From Rutstroemia sp. NJR-2017a BVV2 (Eukaryota; Ascomycota; Leotiomycetes; Helotiales; Rutstroemiaceae), in contig NJPS01000011.1 of NCBI GenBank assembly GCA_002946415.1, positions 744,001 to 808,000 of the forward strand: a stretch of 64,000 nt of DNA, read 5' to 3'. The translations under genes and the position numbers were made by a program. Positions 45,435 through 55,598 of this stretch are shown in pieces. The notes under the pieces are model-generated. The model did not search any database. It was given only the letters and a program-made list of their open reading frames with translations, and was not told where the DNA came from. Numbering within the stretch: position 1 is the first letter of the stretch; the number at the start of each line of letters is the position of its first letter.

Positions 45435-46284
45435 CTAATTCTTAACCGCCCTATAAATTTCCCTCAAATCCATGCCCTCCACCTCCCCCTCCGCGACCTC
45501 CCCCACCACCCTGCCCGGCCTCCCGCCCACCACACTAAAACTCGGAATCACCATTCCCTGGGGGACCACCGTGCCGTCCAGAATCTTCACAAAATCCTTC
45601 ACAATCGTGAATTTCCCAACCACCACGTTCGCACCGATATGGATATGGTTGCCCAGGATCGCAGCTTCGATGATCGAGTTCGCGCCTACGAAAACATGGT
45701 CCCCGATCTTGAGTGGGAAGTGGGAGAAGGTTCTGGTTGGGGTGGTTAGTGATTGGTATAGGAGTGAGTTTTTGTTTGATATGTATGATAGATCTGGGGT
45801 TGAGCTGAGGAGTAGGCATAAAACACAGCCTCCGCACTCCCCCTCCTCCCCCCCCCCTCCTCCCCCTCCTCCCCGCCCCAAAAAAGCAGAAAAAGAAATC
45901 CCAAAAACTCACCCCCTATAAATCTTCCCCGGCGGCCTCAACTCGCACCCCCTGCTAAAAAAGCAATACCTCCCAATCGCGACCGCGACCGGATTCCCCT
46001 GCTTCTCACCGGCATTCGTTGGCGGCAGCGTGCGCAGCAGATCCCCGCGGATGATGACTTCGGCCTGGATGACGGTTTTCCCGCCCAGGATGATGTTCGT
46101 CGTGCCGATGATTTGCGATTTGCGGGAGACTTTGTTGCCGGTGTCCTGAGGAGGGGGGGGGGTTAGTTTGGGGAGGATATGGTGGAGGTTTTTAGGGGAG
46201 AAATGAGAGGGGGGAGAAGAGTGGAGGGAGGGAGAGTAGACTTACGGTTTCGATGTACTCGCCTTTCGGCGCTTTTCGCGACAT
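45435..46284 (-). CDS. DCTN5: Dynactin subunit p25 (DCTN5 / Neurospora RO-12-like)
   Basis: Exons 46246-46284, 45913-46145 and 45435-45732 give 189 residues, close to the 182 of human p25. The start MSRKAPKGEYIET and the next exon DTGNKVSRKSQIIGTTNIIL are typical. Left-handed beta-helix (hexapeptide) repeats follow: GKTVIQAEVIIRGDL, AVAIGRYCFFSRGCELRPPG, FPLKIGDHVFVGANSIIEAA, LGNHIHIGANVVVGKFTIVK. The end (VVPQGMVIPSFSVVGGRPGR) also matches. p25 sits in the pointed-end complex of dynactin with p27, p62 and Arp11, and in filamentous fungi is needed for dynein to bind early endosomes. The second intron (45733-45912) is 180 nt, long for this genome, and contains a pyrimidine tract. The coding region is GC-rich with strong local strand skew. 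Confidence 0.92.
45837..45874. repeat. 38-nt homopyrimidine tract inside the p25 intron
   Basis: All C or T on the plus strand, so G/A in the transcript: runs of G in the pre-mRNA that could form a G-quadruplex near the middle of intron 2. Confidence 0.8.
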
Positions 46285-46805
46285 GGTGGTTACATGATGG
46301 ATTGGGAGAGAGGTGCGTTGATATGTGGTGCAAGTTGATAAACCGAGGCGGCAGAATAATTACATTACATAAAGGCGGTGATCGATGCTTATGCGACGCT
46401 GATTGGTCGGAGGACAAAGAATTTCATTTTCGTGGAATATTATGATACACTCAGTCGGACAGTCCGTTGATAGAAGTTGTTCTGTATAGGTTCTCAAAAA
46501 GTTCACCCGATCATGGTGTTAGGGACAATGACCAGCCCTTCTCATAAAGTACCAAGTATACGCAAGAGCACGGAGACGAACACGCAGATGACTTCGCATT
46601 AAATATCAAGCAGTGAGCTAAGATTCTAAGGATGATCTAGAAATATCCAACCCATTTTTTATATCCAGCATATCCGGGTAGGATGTATCGAAATCATTAC
46701 CGATATAATGAAAGCGAAGACACCGGGAGGTTCGCCGTCCCATTCCATGCCCATCGGATTAATGCCCCCGGACTATGGTATATCAGCCTTTCTTCTTGAT
46801 ATCAA
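46285..46805. other. intergenic
   Basis: Promoter side of p25 and 3' flank of the F-box gene. No gene seen. Confidence 0.45.
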
Positions 46806-48349
46806 TCAATCAACTGACAAGGGTGAAGAGCTCGAATCATCATCGCCGCCTTGATCCGCTCGTTTCTTAGCATCTTTCACAAATACTCCATCGGATTCTA
46901 CCCTCCATTCAGGACCAGCACGCTTGACAAACTCCACTGCCATAGCCCAAGCATCTTTATCCGCAGCATCGCCAGATTCAAAGATCTTTAGATGTCTATA
47001 GTTCCCTTCAGGTGGCTGGCTGAATAGCTCTCGCATTAGAAGCGCATAGCAATTGTTCCTCTCCATCCATAGGTCTTCCGGTTCAATACCTTTCATTTGT
47101 GTTTTGTTATCCAGTATACCGTTGCGAGGAACTAGTTGAATATATAGTCGATCCAATCTCGGCAATGCTGTGGAAAGTCTTGAGAAATGTGAAGCCATTG
47201 GGAAAATGCAAATATATTCAAAATCCTTGATTCCAGGCCTGATGAGAGCGGTTATCTCTTCGTCTCCAACGAGGTTGTGCAGAATCTAGAACACGTTTAG
47301 AATACATGAATTCAGAGTAGTGGCATTTCACCTACAGAGGGAGGGCTTCGTTCCCCCCATTGCCAGGTAGAGTAAGCTCTCAAGGAAGATCCTTCGTTAA
47401 GAAGTAGAGAAGTCCATGGTTTTAGGTCGAAAATCTCGGCCGATATTGCGTACCTTATCTCCTCAAGCATTTCTGCTCTTTCTTCAAATTGTGACTGGAA
47501 CGTGAAAGCTTCAGTACTGGGGCTTGCAGGGCTTGATGAATGTATATGACCGACCTCAGATAGATATTCCGGGAACAGTCCACGTGGAAGAGTGTTCATA
47601 AAGCTATCCTCTTCCCTGGGCTCGTCTTTAACTGTCAAAGTATCTGTTGGGAGTGCTTTTCTCTGTAACCGTAGATAATGACAGGGGCAGTTGAAGGTCC
47701 AATCGTCTGATGTGTGGATTCGCGCAGATGTTAAGGCACCGAGAGCTTCAGCTGGAGCTGCAATCAAGACAGTTGTTGGATCTATCACCCTAAAGAGTGC
47801 ACGCCAAAAGGAATCGAACTCTCCCGTGCGCTTTCTGTTATCTGGGCAATTCGATATCTTCTTTTCTCGAACCACCAACGTGAATGTTGTGATGATCTTT
47901 GACAATTGATGTTCCTGAGTGAATTTGAGGAAGGGCCCGATGAGGTCATTTAGAATTGGTTTGTCTTCTTCTTGGGTGTATCTTAGAACGTATCTTGCAT
48001 GTTTGAAGAGCAACGGAATTGCTGTCTGGCGCCATAGTTTCGAGACCCGAGAGAAACTCTTTAAATATGTGTTCTTGGAATGTGTGATCTCTAAGGTCGG
48101 TTCATCGTGAAGGGCTGCATGCGATGTAGACGGCGCTGGTAGGTCCAAGTGAGCAATGATGTTAGCTAAAAGTTCATTCGGGAGATCTTCAATCGTGGTG
48201 GGACTCGACTTCTTAACCGGTGCGGGAACGGGTTGTGGAAGCGATGATTGAGGATCTGAGGTCTGAGTTTCCGTTGCAATATCTGGGGTCTCGACGGCAA
48301 GGGTAGGCTCGAGAGTAGAAGATTGTGATTGGGGCTCTGGGGAGGCCAT
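46806..48349 (-). CDS. F-box-domain protein
   Basis: Exons 47336-48349 and 46806-47285 are joined by a 50-nt GTAGGT...TTCTAG intron, giving 497 residues. After a Pro/Ser/Thr-rich N-terminus, residues about 52-70 form an F-box: TTIEDLPNELLANIIAHLDL. A gap with SRVSKLWRQTAIPLLFKHAR completes the Skp1-binding helices. The rest is a Leotiomycete-style unknown C-terminal region with alpha-helical character (FLKFTQEHQLSKIITTFTLV, LVGDEEITALIRPGIKDFEY, GPEWRVESDGVFVKDAKKRA). F-box proteins act as substrate receptors of SCF ubiquitin ligases. The substrate is unknown. No zinc finger, WD40 or LRR array is obvious. Confidence 0.8.
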
Positions 48350-49467
48350 TCTCGCGAGCTCTTTGCGCAGAACGATGTTGCGCGCGATCTAGCAATTGAC
48401 TGGGCCGATGTGGAGGAGGATATTGGCGGAGATGCTGTACCCTGACAATAATTTGTCAGCGATGGTCAGTAAGGTTAATAGCTAGGATGAACAGTTACAT
48501 TTGCTCATAAGTGGACAATGATAACTGCCATGGAATTTTGACGCCCTGTCTAGATATTTCCGTTTTCTTCCTCGATAAATATATTCTCAATAACTTATAG
48601 TTATTCGAGTGCGAGTGCGAGTGCGTAGAAATGACATCTATGGGACCCTACCTTTGTATAGCTCTAGAGTCTAGACAGCTCTAGATAAGCATTTACCAAA
48701 CAAGCATTATTTGAGGGCAAGTGGGCCAATCACGAGAGGCGGAAGCGAAGGATGTGGAAGGTTCAACCGACGGGACTGCATATGCACATCACGATGTGGT
48801 CTCTTTCTATTTTTTGGTAGGTAAAGCCGAGCTGACGCACACGAAAGTTAATAGGGCTACAAAAGTCCAAAAATCCAAAATCCGCCGCTGCAGCTTACTA
48901 CAAACGCAGTAAGACGTAACCTTAGTGGGGTTTCTCCGGAGGGGCGTCTTCAGACGTACGAAGTAGAACTTCGCGTCAACTTTCACCAACCTGCCATCAA
49001 GCTTGCTCCATGTTCATATAGAGATATCGAATAAGCACAGACAGTCACTCTTCCGTATGGGGCTGACTATTTTACGGAATGAGTGTATCATGGAATGGAG
49101 TTTCGTCCATCGCAAAGAAACGCCTGCACACCATACCAAACACATCGAGCCTCCATTAGCTTTGGAAGCTAAGTCCCATTAGGTCTTGGGGGAAACTTTA
49201 CCTCATCATTATAAATTTATGATCGCCAGGCTGTCCCACAACACAATTGGCTCTGTTCGACCGCCAACGCAATGATTGGAGAAAAGTATGTGGGGATGGC
49301 GGGGTTGGAGGGGCACTTCTCCGCTCTGGACGGCAGCTCACAACGGCGATGTCTACCTTCGTCGTGAGATGTATATATATTGAGTGGGAATACACCGTCT
49401 TCATCTCTTACTTCTCGTCTACCTTTCATCCAGCCATAAGTTTAAGTTTCTACCAAACAATTAAACA
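48350..49467. other. Intergenic, divergent promoter region
   Basis: Shared between the F-box gene (-) and the MetE-like gene (+). Short frames at 48721-48912 and 49198-49429 have no support. Confidence 0.45.
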
Positions 49468-50725
49468 ATGGCTTCAAAAGCTCATCAGCGCCCACCTTTC
49501 CGAGCTGAGCATCTTGGCTCTTTGCTTCGTCCGGATGATTTGCTGAAGGTTAAACACGCCCTTGATCAAGGAGCGGAGGGGGCTAGTAAGGAAGAGCTCA
49601 GAGCGATTGAGGACAAATCCATCAATGAGATTGTCAAGACGCAGTTAGATTTGGGATACCACGCAGTTACAGATGGAGAATATCGCCGGCACATGTTCTG
49701 GTACTTTCACTACCCCGCCACACTTTAATCCTACGCTAACCCACATCCCCAGGGGCACATTCTTCCCCGGCCTCGATGGCTTCGAAGAAATCCAAAACCC
49801 CGACGTCGACATCTTCCGCCACTACGTCCCCGACATCGGCGCCTTCCTCGAAGCCGGCCACAAGCCCGGTGAAACCGTCGTCTGCACCGGCAAAATCTCC
49901 CACGTCGGCAGCACCTACATCGACCAATGGAACTACCTGAAATCGATTCTCCCCGCGGACAAGGTCAAAGAAGCGAAAATCACCCTCGCCGCACCCAACT
50001 GGTACCACCTCCGCTACAAAACCGGGCGCGCCTACCCCTCCGACGTCTACGCCAACGACCGCGAGTACTTCTCCGACATCGCCAAAGCGTACCAAGCAGA
50101 ACTTCAAATCCTCTACGACGCCGGCCTGCGCAACATCCAGATCGACGACCCGAATCTCGCGTACTTCTGCTCCGAGAAAATGCTCGCCGGCTTCAAAGCC
50201 GACGGTGAAGACGCCGAAAAGTTATTCGACTCCTACATCCAACTCTACAACGACTGCTTGCGCAAGCGCCCCGCAGACATGCACGTCGGCGTGCATCTCT
50301 GCCGCGGGAACTTTGTCGGCGGCCGCCATTTCAGCGAAGGCGGATACGATGTCATCGCGAAGCGACTCTTCCAGGACCTGGAAGTCGACACGTACTACCT
50401 CGAATACGACACCCCACGGGCCGGCGGCTTCGAGCCGTTGGTGCATTTGCCGAAGAACAAGAACGTTATTCTGGGGCTTGTGACGAGCAAGTTCCCCAAG
50501 CTGGAGGATATGCAGGAGATGAAGGAGAAGGTGCTGAAGGCGGCGGAGACGATGAGTGAGGGGGCGGGGGAGAGCAAGGAGGAGTGTTTGAAGAGGGTGG
50601 GGGTGAGTCCGCAGTGTGGGTTTGCGAGTCATAGTGATGGGAATAATATGGGGAGGGAGGATATGATTGCGAAGTTGAAGTTGGTGAGGGCGTTGGCGGA
50701 TGAGATTTGGGGGGGTGAACCATGA
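49468..50725 (+). CDS. MetE-like zinc enzyme (cobalamin-independent methionine synthase C-domain family)
   Basis: Exons 49468-49700 and 49753-50725 give 401 residues; the intron begins GTACTT and ends CCCCAG and restores RRHMFWGTFFP. Only the C-terminal catalytic barrel of MetE is present, as in the short YxjG-type paralogues. Visible landmarks: RAEHLGSLLRP, LGYHAVTDGEYRR, LYDAGLRNIQIDDPNLAYFC, the Zn-ligand motif HxC in GVHLCRGNF, a Glu in YLEYD, and the distal Cys in SPQCGF. These residues are those that bind zinc and activate the thiol acceptor in MetE. Because the N-terminal domain is absent, it may transfer methyl groups to a different thiol or use a different donor. Codon third positions are almost all C until about 50430 and mainly G after 50460, a sharp strand-skew change inside one gene. 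Confidence 0.88.
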
Positions 50726-51288
50726 TTTGGGAGGTACTGGAGAGGGTAGTGTACAGGTGAGGATGTATGGATGTATGTATGGATTTTGAGTCATGATTTA
50801 TGAGATGACATGAGAGAAATATATGTAAACTTTTTACGTTTCTCGATCTTCTGATATAGAAAACAAAATGAAGCTTGTATGATTGTTTGCCCCTAGTTTC
50901 TTTCGAAAGGTATTCCTTACAGCGTAGCTAGACCTCCATCTTCGCTCTTATCCGCTGAGTAGATATGTCTAGTCGTCAAGTCACTCCGCATCAGTCCGAA
51001 ACACAACCCACAAAAGCTAGGAAAGCATTTCTCTCGGATCTTCCGCAAAGCCTCCATGGATTCGGGGCAAAGCACTGCCTGAAATTGTATCCGCGGCGCA
51101 AATATCTTAACTTTCATGATGAAGAGAATCTGGTTGGTTAGAGGTTACGACGGTGGGACACGAATCAACTCGAGAACGGAGAGAGATGAAAATTCGATCA
51201 TTTGAATTTGCACGTGCATGAGGTTAAACTAGCTGCTTGTCTGCCTGAGGTTGGCCAGGACTTTGATCTATTTTCTGACTACGAAATA
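50726..51288. other. intergenic, convergent 3' flanks
   Basis: A 66-codon minus-strand frame at 50917-51117 (begins MKVKIFAPRIQFQAVLCPES) may be a small orphan gene but nothing supports it beyond length. Confidence 0.4.
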
Positions 51289-52500
51289 TCATAGCCCAAA
51301 CAATGCCTTTCTAGTATCGTAGGTATACCTAAAACGAAAAAGGTCAATATCGATGTCATGTGCCACTTACGGAAGAGGATTATAAGGAGGTATACTCACT
51401 TCAGATCGAGATGCCAGTAATTCGGCGTATCCTTCTTACTTACCAACCACGCCTCATCTAATGCCTTCAAGACCTCTTCCGGTAAAGGACCCTTCTCACA
51501 ATCCTGAAGATTCTGATCTAACTGCTCGAGACTCGAAGCTCCCATAATGATACCATCATTTCCGTCCTTCATGTTCAAAGCAGAATGATGGATGCACCAT
51601 CTCAGAGCCGTTTCTACCATTGTCAACCCATTCTTCTGGACAACAGGCTCGATGATTTGCAGAGCTTCGAAGGTCGAGTCTTTGAAATATCGTTTTCGAT
51701 ACATCTCGCCCATCTTTCCTACAGCATCACTGTATCTGCCTTCCTTGGGAATATCCTTCGACTTGTATTTTCCACTGAAGATGCCGCCCGCAAGTGGATT
51801 ATACACGACAACTTCGAGGCCGTATCGCCTGCAGGCAGGAATCAATTCGGCTTCCAGTGAACGCGTAATGGCGTTGTACATTCCTTGGTAGATGGTTGGC
51901 CGAACCCAATTGTTGTACTTGCAATGCATCACAACCTCGGCGACTTCGAACGCAGTGAAATTCGATAATCCGAGACGGACGAATTTGCCCCTGTGAAGAG
52001 TTAGCATTGGAGACTTCTATTTATTTGCGTGCTTACTCTTTGTGAAGCTTATCAACAGCAGCAAGTGTCTCGGTGAAAGGCACTGATCGATCCTATTGTA
52101 CTTCAGCACCTTTCCAAGTCACAAATCTTCTTGACATCAAACTCACAGCAGCATGTAAGTAGAAGATATCCACGCAGTCGGTCCCTAGTTCTTTCAAGCT
52201 GGTCTCAAATCTTGATGTTATTTGCTCCGCAGTATGGAAACCCGGTTCTTGCGGGTATACTTTCGTAGCCAGTGTTAAACCTCTGTCCTTCCATTTTGCT
52301 TCTCTTGTGAAAGCCTCCTGTTTCCCGCCAACGTATACTCTCGCCGTGTCGACTTCATTGTATCCAGCAGCTTGTAGGTGATCGAGGAATTGATTGTATT
52401 CATCCAAAGAGGTGGTTCTTGCTCCACTATCTACATCTGGACCAAAGGTCATTAACCCAAGGATTACCCTTGGCTTGGGGTTGCTTGCAATGAGAGGCAT
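51289..52500 (-). CDS. Aldo-keto reductase (aflatoxin-aldehyde-reductase-like, AKR7 type)
   Basis: Exons 52147-52500, 52037-52092, 51400-51990 and 51289-51328 give 346 residues. The last intron was recovered because the family ending (YWHLDLKYTYDTRKALFGL) needs a 13-codon terminal exon. The start MPLIASNPKPRVILGLMTFG is the strand 1/loop that binds NADPH. Catalytic tetrad residues are present: Asp and Tyr in EVDTARVYVGG, Lys in LATKVYPQ, and His in DIFYLHAA. Cofactor region: YNPLAGGIFSGKY and GIIMGASSLEQLDQNL. These enzymes reduce aldehydes with NADPH and may act in detoxification; the exact substrate is unknown. Splice sites are regular (GTGAGT, GTAAGC, GTGAGT). It converges on the MetE-like gene. 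Confidence 0.92.
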
Positions 52501-53378
52501 TTTAAGGATTTGCAGCAAAGCTTTCAGTTGTCAAATTCCAAGGTTGGAGCGTACAAGTACTCGGGATGCGATGCTATCGTAAGTCGCAAGGTAGAGTGTA
52601 CTTGCGAAAGATGGGGGCAGGCGGGGCAACCCCACTAACATCAAAAACAATTACGTCGCGATACATGGCGCTATTATCCTGCGATGATAAGAAAACTACA
52701 GGGCGAAGACAGCAACTACATGCGAAGACGGCAACAAAAGGCAACTTCGTCCTCACTCACGGGAGCCGAAAGCGGAAAGCAAAAATCTCGACAGCGAAAC
52801 GATTTTATCCCATTATCGCACCGCATGCATCCAGAACTTACGCATAACCTTACCTGTAATTCTCCTGAGATCTGATCTGTGACACCACCCCCAGTTCATG
52901 TATCTCGTTTTAAAGAGCCTGAGAGAGCCAGTCCGCTTCTCCATCGAACAGCCCATCGCCAAGCGGTTATATTGAACAGATTAAAAGAATGAGAATGTAA
53001 CAGCGACACCTGATCTCCTCGTGCCCCTCATACGCTCGTAGAAATCCCAAATCCCATGTCAAGTGCAGTGCGTGGGGTCTTTGGAATGTTGGTAGTGCTG
53101 ATGATAGTGGGGGATGTTTTACTTGAGGTCTACTAGTAGTACGGCTAGTAAATGACGACAATTTCCTGATTGGTCTCTCCCCAACGAAGTTTCGAAATTT
53201 CATGCATACCAACCTCATTTTGATGTACCTCTTACCATTATCCATCAGAAAAAAGCAGAAGATTATCCATCAAAATCCGCCCTATTAATCGCCCACCTGA
53301 ATTATCCGTACTCTACACCTGTCACCCAACATCCATTCCCTGCTCTCTATTTATTATCCACCCTTCCAAATCGCATGT
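52501..53378. other. Divergent promoter region
   Basis: Between the reductase (-) and the EamA-type transporter (+). A polymorphic-looking frame at 52566-52875 lacks conservation signals. Confidence 0.45.
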
Positions 53379-55016
53379 ATGTCTCATAGGGGTCACCAGA
53401 CACCTTTCACTACGCTCGAGCAACATAGCAAAAATACAGTACAACACAACTCTTGGAAAACCTCCAATCCTATATCGAGGGATTCTTTAAGAGTTGGATC
53501 GCGAGGGCCTGCCATTGCGACCAAGGATTTTGCTTCCCAACCACAGAACGAAGAACATTCTCCAGTGAGTCCGTTAACGGACGAAGGTGATTCGGATTCA
53601 GATTCCGACGATATGGAAGGCCGACGACCTGCGCTGCATCGTCCAACCGATGGACGATCGCACCAGCCTTTACTACACAAGGAGGATGATGAGGAGAGAG
53701 GAAGGACAGGATACGATGCTTCGCCAGATCCGCCAGAGCGACCTACCTTTTCAAGACGATCCACGATGCGAAGTAGAAGTCCAGATACCCAAGCAAAGTT
53801 GGCTACAAGAAAGAAGTATACATATGCAGCCTTCTTTCTCGGCTTGAGTTTGGTTAGTTTTGTGATACAGACAGAAACTGCCGTGTACATACAACATCAG
53901 CTTGGGTGGAATAAGGCGTACTGCATGCTGTAAGTGTTTGCTGTTTCATGATATCGCATAGCCCGACTAATCTTGTCCAATAGCTATTTCACTCACGGAT
54001 CGTGGTCTCTGCTATGGCCTACACAACTCCTCGTTCTACGACTGCAAAAATGGAAAATGCCATGGAAAACCTTCTGGAGAAGACACGTTTACCTGATTAG
54101 AACGACTGCCCAAATGGTGGAGACCGGGGAACTGGACCTACCCAGAGGGCAACGATCACCTATTCCGTATATGCTTCGAATGACCGCATTTGTTACTTGC
54201 GCGCTTACGATCGCTGGTGGATCTTGGTACGTGGCTGTCAATCTGACCTCACCATCTGACCTTACGGCTATCTACAACTGCTCGGCTTTCTTCGCATATG
54301 CATTCAGTGTACCACTACTCAAAGAAAAGCTTCGATGGGATAAATCTTTTGCTGTTCTTGTTGCTATTGTGGGAGTCTTGATTGTCGCCTACGGAGACGC
54401 CAAGCCAACAAAACATGGAGGAAAATCTGGAGGCTCGGTTGGGGGTGATCCAAATGCTCATGACGACGAAGCGAAAAACCGTGTTCTGGGAAACCTTGTT
54501 ATTGGTGTTGGCAGCGTGCTCTACGGGTTCTATGAAGTCTTGTACAAGAAATTGGCCTGTCCTCCAGAAGGAACCAGCCCTGGTCGAGGCATGATCTTCG
54601 CCAACACTTTCGGATCCCTGATGGGTTCATTCACCTTACTTGTACTATGGATCCCACTCCCTATCTTACATATTACCGGTCTCGAAAAGTTCGAACTTCC
54701 CCAAGGAGAGGCTGCTTGGATGTTGTTAATTTCCGTCCTTGCAAATGCAACCTTCTCCGGCAGCTTCTTGGTTCTCATCAGTCTCACAAGCCCGGTTTTG
54801 AGTAGCGTCGCTGCTCTATTGACCATTTTCCTCGTCGCCATTGTGGATTGGTTGTTTACAGGTATACCATTAAGTCCGGCAGCTATCACTGGTGGACTGT
54901 TGATTATTGTGGCTTTCTTACTGTTGAGTTGGAGTACCTTTAGAGAGATGCAGGAAGAGAGAAGAAAGACAGAGGTAGACTTGAGTGATTCGGATAGCGA
55001 TAAATTCGATGACTAG
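53379..55016 (+). CDS. EamA/SLC35-type transporter of unknown substrate
   Basis: Exons 53379-53929 and 53984-55016 give 527 residues; donor GTAAGT, acceptor CAATAG. The first about 140 residues are hydrophilic, with acidic Ser-rich stretches (DEGDSDSDSDDMEG). After that, about ten helices are seen: YAAFFLGLSLVSFVIQTETA, MTAFVTCALTIAGGSWYVAV, YNCSAFFAYAFSVPLLKEKL, FAVLVAIVGVLIVAYG, and so on to LIIVAFLLLSWSTFREMQEE. The repeat layout (two five-helix halves, the LKEKLRW helix-hairpin motif, and later SLTSPVLSSVAALLTIFLVA) fits the drug/metabolite transporter superfamily near SLC35F proteins. Substrate is unknown. An out-of-frame ATG lies four bases before the chosen start, a potential translational brake. 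Confidence 0.82.
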
Positions 55017-55598
55017 ACATGGTTGGATGGGGTGGGCATAAATTTAGGATACAATAGATGGGGGTTCTTTTCTATGATACATGAGGAGTATGGTTCATTT
55101 TACATTTAGACGGCGTTGAATCTTGATTGATTGATCGATCCTAAGTATCGTATCTTGCCATAGTTGATGCAAAACGTGATGCTGCAAAGAGTGATGCTGC
55201 AAACCTGATGATGAACCTCATATAAGACTAGATGCACTCTGGCTATCAAATCCTATCTAACAACACCTGAAGGCCTAGATTTGGCTTTCTTAATGCCTGA
55301 AAGGCACCAAAATAACTCAGGCAAAAACTTTATATTTAGCGATTGACAAACGCGCTACGCGTTATTTCGGCCTGTCGCGTTCCCCAGAAATCAATCAATC
55401 AATCAATTTCCAAATTCGAGGATTATCGGCAACCGCAATTCATTTCGCAGATAGCACCTCATAACGAAATCTTGCAGACCTCTAGCAGAATTGTCAAAAA
55501 CACTAACAAAAGTTCAAAGTGTTGGTTGATTTCGGCTAAGACCGAGAACTCACCTATTAAACCCCTCTATCAGAACAAGCCCCATTGGAGATAGAGCA
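55017..55598. other. intergenic; promoter of Mbp1
   Basis: The last 303 bases before the Mbp1 ATG contain no ATG. An MCB box is listed separately. The Mbp1 promoter abuts the 3' end of the transporter. Confidence 0.5.
55357..55362. promoter_or_regulatory. ACGCGT MCB box upstream of the Mbp1 gene
   Basis: Exact MluI cell-cycle box 237-242 bases before the ATG, with another CGCG 6 bases to its left (AAACGCGC). In yeasts MBF autoregulates some of its own subunits through such boxes. Inference only. Confidence 0.35.
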
